From RYN-425 sp035542755 (lineage in GTDB: Bacteria > Patescibacteriota > Saccharimonadia > Saccharimonadales > UBA10212), in contig DATKKU010000031.1 in assembly GCA_035542755.1 (NCBI GenBank), forward strand, positions 1 to 35,268: 35,268 nucleotides of DNA, read 5' to 3'. A program made the translations under genes and the position numbers. The stretch's first letter is position 1, and each line of letters starts with the position of its first letter. This document shows, one piece after another, positions 23,179-32,700 of this stretch. Below the pieces are notes generated by a model. The model saw only the letters and a program-made list of their open reading frames with translations. It did not search any database and had not been told where the DNA came from.

Positions 23179-23988
23179 TTATTGCAAGCCGACTAAGTAT
23201 ACCTGCCAGTCCGCGGGACTGTGGCTGGTCTTACTGTCAACATACAAAAGTATGCCCCTAACAGATAAGATTATGTCCTGGGCGTTGCTTACGGGGTCGG
23301 TTTTTAGGTAGGCTGTTCCGTTGGTTAATTGTATTTTGTTGGTGGCTCCAATTTGGGCCGCTATTTTGGTAACGGCGTCCGTAGCAGAGGTATATTGCGA
23401 TGTAACGGCGTGCTGGCTGACCGTAAGCGGCGCCCCCTGAAAAGTATCATCATAGGTGTACATATCGTGCAGCCCGTCATAGGTTGTCTGGCCGGCAGCG
23501 TAATTAGCCAGCTGCGGTTTGCCAATGGGCGCCACTGGTTTAAAGCTGGCATAAGTCCTACTTACTGATATCGCTGAGCCGCCCGCGGTCGCCAGCGCCT
23601 TACTTGCAGCCGTCTCGGGTGGTGCTACCACACCAACTCCGTGGCGGCCTACTAGGCCATAGCCAACAGATATGATTAGCAGGCTGGCGCAAACCGCCAA
23701 GGCTGCTTTACCAAACTTACTTGAGACAAGCTTTTGAAGATTTAAGCTATTAAAATTAGACTTTGACAGATTGGAAAGGCTTGGTTTGGGTAGGCTAAGG
23801 TTTAGCGTAAGATATTTTGGCTGGTAGTCGTCGGCAGCCTGCTCAATGGGCTTGGCGGCGGCAAGGTGCTGGGAGTGGACCTGCTGAAGCTGAAGCTTAT
23901 CGGCCTCAGACGGCTGAACGTCATCAAGCCACCAGTCAAACCAGTCTTTATAGTACTGGTTGGTGCCGCTAGATTTGTTGGTGCTCAT
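23179..23988 (-). CDS. Bitopic membrane protein of unknown function
   Basis: 269 residues. The cytoplasmic N-terminus (1-92) has WFDWWLDDVQPSEADKLQLQ, a short Gln/His-rich helix and a Leu/Ser-rich stretch. One membrane helix lies at about 93-113. The external domain (114-269) ends in a segment, ILSVRGILLYVDSKTSHSPA, that loosely recalls the paralogous domains of neighbouring genes (TSATDAVTKIAAQIGATNK, strand-rich). Family not recognised. It starts 31 nt after the small membrane gene at 24020-24358 and is probably in its operon. Confidence 0.75.
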   Translation of the reverse strand: MSTNKSSGTNQYYKDWFDWWLDDVQPSEADKLQLQQVHSQHLAAAKPIEQAADDYQPKYLTLNLSLPKPSLSNLSKSNFNSLNLQKLVSSKFGKAALAVCASLLIISVGYGLVGRHGVGVVAPPETAASKALATAGGSAISVSRTYASFKPVAPIGKPQLANYAAGQTTYDGLHDMYTYDDTFQGAPLTVSQHAVTSQYTSATDAVTKIAAQIGATNKIQLTNGTAYLKTDPVSNAQDIILSVRGILLYVDSKTSHSPADWQVYLVGLQ

Positions 23989-24019
23989 TTTTTTGTTTTT
24001 TTCGCCCTACTCGGACTTT

Positions 24020-24358
24020 TTATAGATGAGTTATATACCATATTATATGATATGCGGCCAGCAATAGCACTAGCGCTAAAGCGATTATAAGAAGGGATTT
24101 CCATAATATGGTGCCCAGTCGCTCTTTGCCAAAGTTGGGCAGCGGTATTTTTATAGATATGTTTATGCGCTCGGCCTGGGGCTTGAGGCTGGCGACAGTT
24201 GCCACTGGAGCGGAATAGGACGCTCGCGGGAGCGTATGCCTGGGCTCTATATCCTTTTTGGGCAAACTAATATCGGCCCTTACCGGAGCTGTCCTATAAG
24301 GCCGGTTGTATTGCTTATAGTCACTTCTTTTGATGTATCTGTTTGTGTTTGGTCGCAC
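24020..24358 (-). CDS. Small bitopic membrane protein, GTG start
   Basis: 112 residues. A long basic, Tyr- and Pro-rich N-terminal region (RSDYKQYNRPYRT, PKKDIEPRHTLPR) is followed by one membrane helix near the C-terminus (about 85-108). This is a tail-anchored-like arrangement. The GTG start (24358) is supported by a perfect TATAAT whose predicted transcription start coincides with the GTG. Family not recognised. The RSDY/YRT repeats echo the RYRHDY motif of neighbouring genes only weakly. Confidence 0.65.
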   Translation of the reverse strand: MRPNTNRYIKRSDYKQYNRPYRTAPVRADISLPKKDIEPRHTLPRASYSAPVATVASLKPQAERINISIKIPLPNFGKERLGTILWKSLLIIALALVLLLAAYHIIWYITHL

Positions 24359-24364
24359 GCCTTC

Positions 24365-24370
24365 ATTATA
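24365..24370 (-). promoter_or_regulatory. -10 box giving a leaderless GTG start
   Basis: TATAAT on the minus strand ends 6 nt before GTG 24358. The predicted +1 is the G of the start codon. Confidence 0.65.
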
Positions 24371-24466
24371 GCCCTGCTAGCAGTATTTTTTCCACCTCTA
24401 GATATCTAAGGGCTTTAAGGGTTACAATATAGCCGTAAGCAAGTTAAATAAAAAATCAATTTAAAA

Positions 24467-25198
24467 ATGGCTGACGAAACTTTAAGACATCGCTATAGGC
24501 ATGACTATACTGCTGAAAAGATAGTTGTATCTCCTGCGTCTGCAGCTGCGAAGCCCTCTGCCCAAATCAAGCCGACTGGCTCAATGTTTGGCCCAAACGT
24601 AGAGCCAAAAATATCCAGCATCGGTAGTGACTTTTTTAAAAATGCATCGCGGTTAAGTTTAGCTCGTGATATTTCGGTTTTTGTAGGCGTAGTGGTGATT
24701 GTGGTCTTGGCGATTGGTATCGCCCGGAGTAAGAATAGGGCCCCTAATATCACTGTTGTTAAGCCGAAAACCCAAGTTGTAACCAATAGCACCCCGAAGA
24801 CTCTTGGAGAAAGTACTACGCCCAACACAGGCTCTTCCTCGGTGGCAAGTACCAACCCACAAGCAACCAGCGATACAGGCAATTTGCCACCCAGTTTTCA
24901 TGTCAATAATGATAAGCAAACCGCAAATGGCGTTACAACTTATTCCATCAGTGATAACGCTAATAATACTTATAACGTGGTTGAGGAGCCCATCACGGCC
25001 ACCAACACCTTAGATAGTTTCGCCAAAAGTCTAAGCAATACGGAAACTCTCACTGTGCATAAAGGCAGTGCGGTAATTGGTGAAACGAGTGCCGAAGCCC
25101 TAGCCGGCATACAAACGTCAGATAACATCTTGATTATTATAGAAGCACCATCGCCTAGTTTACGCACTCAACTAGATGCGCTAACCAAAAGCTTGTAG
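24467..25198 (+). CDS. Bitopic membrane protein, RYRHDY family, paralogue 2
   Basis: 243 residues. The N-terminus MADETLRHRYRHDYTAEKIV matches the gene at 22424. One membrane helix is at about 67-86, followed by a Ser/Thr/Pro-rich linker (95-135) and an external domain. Its end (DNILIIIEAPSPSLRTQLDA) aligns with WIIITAPYNINQDQLKEI at 26239 and WILISSQDKNSQSQINDI at 22424. The start has no Shine-Dalgarno sequence (AATCAATTTAAAA precedes ATG); a TACAAT -10-like box lies at 24423-24428, giving a ~32-nt leader. Function unknown. It is followed 35 nt later by the serine hydrolase gene. Confidence 0.75.
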   Translation: MADETLRHRYRHDYTAEKIVVSPASAAAKPSAQIKPTGSMFGPNVEPKISSIGSDFFKNASRLSLARDISVFVGVVVIVVLAIGIARSKNRAPNITVVKPKTQVVTNSTPKTLGESTTPNTGSSSVASTNPQATSDTGNLPPSFHVNNDKQTANGVTTYSISDNANNTYNVVEEPITATNTLDSFAKSLSNTETLTVHKGSAVIGETSAEALAGIQTSDNILIIIEAPSPSLRTQLDALTKSL

Positions 25199-25215
25199 TT
25201 GGCACCTATCCTTTT

Positions 25216-25224
25216 TGCTATACT
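25216..25224 (+). promoter_or_regulatory. Extended -10 promoter of serine hydrolase
   Basis: TGCTATACT: the TGn extension plus TATACT, ending 9 nt before ATG 25234. The predicted leader is about 3 nt. Confidence 0.65.
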
Positions 25225-25233
25225 CTACTCTTG

Positions 25234-26199
25234 ATGAGGGCATCTAAAATCTTGAAGCTCACTAGTGTCCTTATTGTTGCACTGACCTTAACAGGTGCAG
25301 GAGTTGCAGCTGGCTGGCATGTAGCCAACCAGCACGATTATGCTGCATATCATAAGTTCCCTCTACTTGACCCCTCTGTCAACGATCCCAATGTGCATCA
25401 AGAGATTATCAATTTTGACCCTCTACGTCAGACTTTAAAAGCATATCTAGCCAGCTTAAATGTCCAGCACAGCCTGTACTTTGAGTATCTTCCAAATGGT
25501 ACAAACATCCGAGATGGTGACGACAATATATCTCAAGCCGCATCTCTCATGAAAACACCGATTGTAATGGATCTTTATAAATTGGCGGAGCTCGGTATGA
25601 TAAATTTGGATCAGCCAGTTACTGTAACTCAAGATGAAATTAGTACAGATCCAGAGTTCGGCAATACTACTGGCCTTAAGCCCGGAGATAAAATTACCTT
25701 GCGCCACGCTGCTGAAATTACTTTGCACAACTCGGATAACACAGCCTTTGCAGTTATCGGCAATTCAATTCGTCCGTTGTTAAAAAATAATACGGATTCT
25801 GTCCAAAATCTAGATATTACCTTTAGTACCAACGGTAACAAGCCCGGTAACGAACAGGTTCTTATTAGTTCTCGGTCTTATTCCTCTATACTGAAGTGTC
25901 TTTACTATTCTTGCTTTAACTCACCACAAGACTCTACGACTATGATTAATTTCCTTAGCGATTCTTCTGATTCACATCGTTTAATGGCTGGGGTTGAGGG
26001 GAGTGGAGTCAGAGTGGCTCACAAAGTAGGCTCAAGTCCAGTGAGTCAAAGCGATTGCGGCATAATATACTACCCAAAAAGGCCATATCTCGTTTGCCTA
26101 ATGCTCTTCAATATTCCTAGTGGGACTAATGTAGACCAGTACTTTGAGCAGGTCTCTCAAACAATTTATGACTATGTAGCCAGCATTGGAGATAACTAA
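25234..26199 (+). CDS. Beta-lactamase-like serine hydrolase
   Basis: 321 residues from ATG 25234. The N-terminal hydrophobic segment (about 7-30) is a signal anchor or signal peptide. Class A beta-lactamase/transpeptidase motifs are present: SxxK at SLMK (S104-K107), SDN at HNSDNTAF (S167-N169) and KxG at HKVG (K264-G266), where the usual KTG is KVG. The Glu of the omega loop is not obvious. The protein is therefore probably a D,D-peptidase/carboxypeptidase-like or uncharacterised serine hydrolase rather than a resistance enzyme. It may act on peptidoglycan outside the membrane. The DNA is visibly more AT-rich than the 1-20 kb part. Confidence 0.85.
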   Translation: MRASKILKLTSVLIVALTLTGAGVAAGWHVANQHDYAAYHKFPLLDPSVNDPNVHQEIINFDPLRQTLKAYLASLNVQHSLYFEYLPNGTNIRDGDDNISQAASLMKTPIVMDLYKLAELGMINLDQPVTVTQDEISTDPEFGNTTGLKPGDKITLRHAAEITLHNSDNTAFAVIGNSIRPLLKNNTDSVQNLDITFSTNGNKPGNEQVLISSRSYSSILKCLYYSCFNSPQDSTTMINFLSDSSDSHRLMAGVEGSGVRVAHKVGSSPVSQSDCGIIYYPKRPYLVCLMLFNIPSGTNVDQYFEQVSQTIYDYVASIGDN

Positions 26200-26226
26200 G
26201 CCTAACTTTAATTTTTGTCATTATGG

Positions 26227-26232
26227 TACATT
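26227..26232 (+). promoter_or_regulatory. -10 box of paralogue 3
   Basis: TACATT, preceded by TGG (extended -10 form TGGTACATT), ends 6 nt before ATG 26239. The predicted start coincides with the ATG. Confidence 0.5.
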
Positions 26233-26238
26233 ACAACC

Positions 26239-26754
26239 ATGGTTGAGGAAAAAAAATCTAAAAGAAAAATTATATTCGGATGCCTTTTGGTATTGTTGTT
26301 TGGTGGGGCCAGTATTGGTATGTGGCTATATCTGCATAGAAGTGTCAGTCCAGTGCCTAAAAGCATTCAAAAATCAGTTAGTTTCCCCATCTACTATCCG
26401 GAGCAAGCTAAGTTGCCCGCAGGCTATAATTTAGACCTACGTTCTTTTAAAAACCCTGTGCCTAACGGTATTTCTTACATAGTTAGGTATAGCAATGGAA
26501 ACAAATTAGTATTCTCGCTTCAAGAAAAGCCTTCGGATAGCGAGCTGCAGTCCTTTAACGCTAACTATATCCCTCTTCGCAATGAAGTTCATACAAATAT
26601 TGGTTTAGCTGAAATTGGAGCTTATAGTAAGCAAGGTAAGGTTGAGACCCTAGTCAGTCTACCCACCAACAGCCCAACGTGGATAATAATTACCGCTCCG
26701 TATAACATTAACCAGGACCAGCTAAAAGAAATTCTTAAGTCTTTTAAACATTAG
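26239..26754 (+). CDS. Bitopic membrane protein, paralogue 3
   Basis: 171 residues. ATG 26239 gives a basic N-terminus MVEEKKSKRK and one membrane helix (about 10-32). The external domain (IYYPEQAKLPAGYNLD, SDSELQSFNANYIPL, TWIIITAPYNINQDQLKEI) aligns along its length with the gene at 22424. It lacks the RYRHDY cytoplasmic segment of the other two. Function unknown. The TAG overlaps the TAA of the giant surface-protein gene in the tetranucleotide TTAG, so the two genes converge with no terminator between them. Confidence 0.78.
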   Translation: MVEEKKSKRKIIFGCLLVLLFGGASIGMWLYLHRSVSPVPKSIQKSVSFPIYYPEQAKLPAGYNLDLRSFKNPVPNGISYIVRYSNGNKLVFSLQEKPSDSELQSFNANYIPLRNEVHTNIGLAEIGAYSKQGKVETLVSLPTNSPTWIIITAPYNINQDQLKEILKSFKH

Positions 26755-29700
26755 TTGCCGGTAACTATATATTGCGTACCGGTAATGGTGTTGGCGGAGT
26801 TAGAAGTACCAAACTGTGGGAACAGATAGAGGGTTTGGGCAGTTGTGGCCAAGCTTGAAGTTGTGGTAGCTGGCATGCCTAGTACTATGTCCGCGGTTGT
26901 GTTAGTAGTGGAGTTCTGATAGGTGATTGTGCCTGCTCCGCTCATGCTGGTAGTTGAGAAACAGAGTAATGTATAGTCAATACTCCATGGTACTGCGCTA
27001 AGGCTAACGGCCGGAGTAAATGTGGGGGATACGCCTCCAACAGACGTGTCGCTGGTCCTGGTAGTACTTGTTCCCAGATAAAACCCAAGAATCATTGTCG
27101 GTGCCGTTGAGTTACTACCAAACACGCCCTTAGCCATTATATGGATTACTCTGCCAGCCTGACAGTAGTTAGCCGGAATTGGCGCGGCACCGATGTTACC
27201 ACAGGCCGTTGTACAGCTATTGACTGCTCCCGGAGCAGATGTATTAGAGTAGAGTAATCCGTTACAAGTCTCCCAGGAACCGGCCACACCGCACAAGAAT
27301 GAATGATTTGACTTGCTATAGAACATGGCTCCGTCGATTTCGGTAGGTGCGTTACTGGCCGTACCGGCGCTAAATGTTGCATTAGTATCACTATCAAGGA
27401 TTACCAATGACCCGGCTGCGTCACCCGTGGCACCATTGCCCACAGTAACGTTGTTACCAGTAACCTGAAGAATTTTTCTTGTAATTGTGTAGCTGCCGCT
27501 ACATTCTATGTGCGAACTATTCGTGGTAAGCGTCGTTGTACCGCCGACTGATGCGATTGTGTCGGTTACACCGTCTGGCAGTGTAATCAGATCACCGGCT
27601 AGGACTCCACCGGTAGTAAAGTTTGTACCCGAGCCCGTAACAGTGGTGTTAGCGGTATACGCAGCCCCTGCGGCACCTGTGGTTCCACAGGCAGGAAGGC
27701 CCGTCCCTGTACCTTCCGAGACTGTGCCCGTGTTATATACTAAGTTGCTGAATCCGGCCACAGCACCGTTGACTGAGCTTCCGGCTACATCCAGTACCGA
27801 AGTAGGCGAGGTTATGCCAATGCCTAGTTTCTGGGCGCCACTAGTAGTATCCATGTATAGGTTGTTAGCCAGCGGCGTAACAGTATCTATGTGATATTTG
27901 GATGGGTCAGAGCCAAGCTTGGTCACCAGTAGACCCTTAATGTAGTGGTTGTTGGTGCTGCCACCGGTGCGAGAGCCAAAGCCGAAGTCTAGGTTAGTGA
28001 GATTGCGCCCAAATGAGTCGTTATAGGTCAAGACGACTTGGCCATCCCAACTAATAGTAACTATATTGTAACGAAGCTGGATGTCTACATCATGGAAGGC
28101 ATTGTCACCAATGTCCCACAGCGGCGAAGAGTGAGCCAGCGGGTCAGTACCGGACGTGGTATGACCACACTGGTTCCCGTCCTGGTAGCTACCCCACGAT
28201 ATGCCTACACAGTGGTGATACTCGCTGAAGTAAATTATGTAACCGCACCCGTTAGAATTACCCGTACCTGCACAAGTAGGCCAGTTAGCGCCATATTCTG
28301 TGGTGGGAATACCGTTAGCGTAGCTATAAAACCAGGTAGAATCAGCGCCAGTACCGCCACCTGCCTTAAACTGGAACTGCGTCTCTTCAAACGACACTTG
28401 TGAGAAGCTCCAGTCTATGGTGCCAGTCTCGTTTTGTCCCGGCGGACTACCTGTAGTAGTGTCTGTTAGCTGCTCGCCGCTACCCCCTACAAAGGTCGGG
28501 GTATGTGCATTTGTTCCTCTGCTGGCGACAGTCGGCGTTGGGTATGCTTGGCTACCGGTTGTTGGATCGCTCCCACCATCCCAATAAGCCAGGGCTGGCG
28601 AAATTAGCGAGACAGTGGCCTGGGATAGGCCAACGTTACCATTAGTATCCAAACCCAAGATACCTGTGAAGGTAGTTGCTCCAGATGAGTTGGAGTTTAG
28701 ATTGGTAAAGCGCAAGCCCGAGCTAGCACCAACACCGGTAATTTCTACCGATTGAGTTAGTGTGTTGACGTTAAGGACATTATTACCGGTAACATCGCTT
28801 ACGCTAAAGGCCGAAGAAGAATCGGATTGGTTTTGGATTTGCACAGGGCTGTTGATAACGCCATTTATGGCTATCCTGCCCTCTTGGTAGATAGTTTGTT
28901 GGCCGGTGGTGTAATTAGTATCAGCAGCTGGTGCACCTTGTAAGTAGCCTACCAATGCCGGCCCCTGAGTTAGCGCTACGTCGTCAATGTACCAGGTGCG
29001 GCCAGAAGTTGTAGCAGTGTCCTTAAAGTAAATATATGGGTTGCCGGAATTGCTAGCCGGAGTGGTAAAGTAACAGTTATATTGAGTCCATGTACCGGCA
29101 GCACTAGGTGCCGTTATGCCTGTTAAACAATCAACTTCTCCACCAGTGACACCGGTGCTGCTATAACCAACGCTGAGGGTAGTGAAGGTGCTAGTAGTCT
29201 GATAAGTCCAGAAAGTCATGTAATAGGCTGTGCTGTTGTTGAGCGTTTTTACATCTTTAACACCCTGGGCTGCACCACCAGAGGCCTCTACAATCTTAAG
29301 TGAGTGGGTGCCGCCGTTAAAGACAGTAGCATCTTGAGTAACCGTTGGTGAGCCGGTTTCAGTCTGCCAGTTGCTGGAGGAAATAGATTGTTCTACTGAC
29401 GGGTTTGGCAGCAAGCTAAAGAGAGTTAGCTGTACAGCATCTACGTAGAAAACATTGGCGGTTGTGCTGCTATCTACTACATATATAAGCGAGCTGCTGA
29501 TGGTGCCGCCGGTAGTAGTAAAGGTGCAGGTAAGCTTGGTCCAGGATGTTGGCGTAATAGTTTGGGCAGTTAGACAGTCTTGATCCGCGTTATCGTGGAA
29601 GCCCATTTTGATTGTGCTGATACTGGTGACAGAAGCCTTGACCATCATGGAAAGCGTGTAGGTAGTATTTGCGGCTAGGGTGATTGACTCGGAAGTACCG

Positions 29701-32700
29701 GTACTGGCCGTTGTGCTCTTGGTGACTTGAAGACTGTAGTTGCCGATATATTGTTGGAGGCCAGACTGGACAACACTGGCACCTGTACCCTTTCCGGCCC
29801 AGTTACCAGAGATTGATTGCTCTATTGATGGGTTGGTTACCAGGTTCTGTGGGTTTGTGGTATCTACGTTAATTAGCTGAGTGCCGGCGGAGTTTTGGAT
29901 CTGGAAGGCACTGGTTTGGTTGGCCGAGTTTTGAAGAGTGATGGCTCCAGTGTTGCCGACTGTAAACAGGGCTTGTCCCAGACCGCCGCCGCCACCGTTG
30001 CTGGCACGCACGATAAGTATGCCGTTGCTACCAGCGGTGTCGGAATCCTGGATGTCTAAGGCGTTTCGGGTGCTGTCTATCTTAATTTCCGGAGTAGTTC
30101 CGCCGGCTGAGTTATTATAGGCATTTTGCAGAGCCGAGGCGTCTACGCCGGCACTGGTCCAAGCGCTGTTGGCATTCCAAAACAGAGTGGCGGTGCTGCC
30201 GGTATTAAGCGTGAAGCTACCTGTACCGTAATTTAGGGTAAAGGCATTACTACCGCTTGAGGCGTTAGAGACGTATAGAACTCTACCAGCCGTAGTAATG
30301 GTGGGTGAAGGTACGGTAAATGTAAGACCGGTGGTTGTAGCGGTAGCCAGAATGGCTGAGTTGTTATCGACCAGAGACTGGGTGATGGTGCTTGTAGAAC
30401 CGCTGGAGTAGGCGCCTGTGGTAAAGACAACGCCAGAGCTAAACTGGTTTACACCCTGAACGCCAGTACCGACACCTGCTCCGCCTTGCAAGATTACGTT
30501 AGCACCGTTAGCGTTGCCTGTGCCGGCGGCGGCTCCACCCTGAAGCGTCAGCAAGCCACCAGAGCGTGCGGTTGAGCCAGCCCCAGCCGAGCCGCCCTGA
30601 AGCGTTAAGCCGCCGCCGGCACTGCCGGTGCCTGTAGCAGTACCTGCTCCACCAGAGACAGTCAGAGTACCTCCAGCCGTACCTGCAACTGACGAGCCGG
30701 TATCAGCGATAGTGAAGTTGTTTGGCGTACCAGCCGTAATGCCGTTACCAAGGTAAAGGTTGTTGCTCTGGTCAAATGTGGCCCTAAGCGTAGAGTTGGT
30801 CTTAAAGGTTAGATTAAAGCCGTCGTTGGTGCCTAAAGCGGCGTCAGCTCCAAAGCTGTTGCCACCCTGGACAAAAGCCGAGCCGGTTACATTAGTAGAA
30901 CAGGTAGCAATTTTGTTGGCGGAGTTGCGGCATAAGTAAGTAGCGGTGTCGGCCGTTTGCAGGCTGCTAACCACTACACCGCCGGCGCTTTGCAGTGTAG
31001 TTGTGCCAGCAACGGTTGAGCCGACGTTTACATTGGTGGTTGAACTGCCGGTAGCGTTGATACCTATGTTAATGTTCTGAGTAACAGCGCCGGTGTTAGT
31101 ACCAATTTGGACAGTTGTGCCAAGACCGGTGTTACCCAAGTATAAGTTGCCGCCGCTGGTGTCGGCCACTATATAGTTGGCCCCGCCAGAGCTTTGTACG
31201 GCAAAGGCCGCGGTAGAATCGGTGGTTGGCTTCACGATTGTGCCAGTGTTACCTGCCCCGTTAGCGTTAATAAGAATGCCTGTGCTGCCACCCGAAAGCG
31301 TTAAGGTATTGGAAGAGCCAGAGGCAACCGACAAGTTACCGCTTGCTGTTAACTGGGTTGAGGTTCCCAGCGTTACTGTGCCACCAGCGGCCTGAAGCGT
31401 AATATTACCGTTAGTAGTAGACCAAGTAGCAGCTTGATTAGAAGTAATGGTTAGAGCACCGGAACTGGTAGTAAAGTCGCTGGCGCCATTGGCGTGCAAG
31501 GACACCGTACCGGTGGACTGTGAGACATTGCCGGTAAAGACATTACCGCCATTGGCAATTTGTAGCTGCGAGGCGCCACCTTGGACAGTAACGACCGTAC
31601 CGGCATTGGAGTTGCCACCGCCGCCGGTACCGCCGATGTTGACGGCTTGAGCGGAACTGGTGTTGGTACCAATATTGGTAGTGGTTGCCAGGTTGTTAGT
31701 AGCAATGTTAATCGTGCCGGTGCCCTGAGTCTGGATAGTAGTAGTATTCCCGCCCTGTAGGGTCAGAGTGTTGCTGCCTGAGGCTGAAGATACCGTTAAG
31801 CCTGCGTTGGCGGTTAGCTGAGTAGAACTACCCAAAGACACAGTGCCGCCGGCGGCCTGGATGGTTAGATTGCCGTTAGTGGTTGACCAGGTGGCTGCCT
31901 GGTTAGAAGTTAGGGTTAGAGCACCCGAGCTAGTCGTAAAGCTGGAGGCGCCATTAGCAGTTAGGGCTACGGTGCCGCCAGATTGCGAAACATTGCCGGT
32001 AAAGACACTGCCGCCATTTGCAATTTGTAGCTGCGAGGCACCGCCTTGAACAGTAACTACGGTACCGGCATTGGAGTTGCCACCACCGCCGGTACCGCCG
32101 ATATTAACAGTTTGACCGCCACCACTACTGGTTGCCAGGTTGACGGTAGTAAGGTTGGAGGTGGTACCAGTTTTACCGATGTTAATTACGCTATCTACGG
32201 TGTTATTGGCGATATTAATGTTGCCCGTTCCAAGATTCTGCAGAACAATGGCGCCGGTGCCGCCCTGAACGGTCAATTGCCCCGAACCGGCGTTTAGGGT
32301 CAGCGCGCTGCTGCTGGCTGTGGAGCCAACAATTACAGTCTTGGCGCCGGTGCCGCCGGTGCCAAAGTTAAGGGCCTCGGCGCCGGTACCTGTACCTATA
32401 TCTATGTTGCCAGTTTGAGCGGTACCGCCGATGGTGATGCTGCCGGTAGTAGTTGAAGCACCCAGCGTGTAGGTGCTGGCACCAGCGCCATCCAACACGT
32501 AGTTGTTGGTGCCTACATATTCCTTGATTCCCGCCCCGCTATTGGTGTTGCCGATAGTTATAACTTGGTTAGACAAGGCGTTATCGCCCAGGCCTATGGT
32601 GACAGGGCTGCCGGAGCTAGCGCCGGCCACACTGTTACGGATTGTAATGTTGCTGGTGGAGCCGTTGGTAGACAGGTTTAGACCGCCGGTGCCGGCCTGG

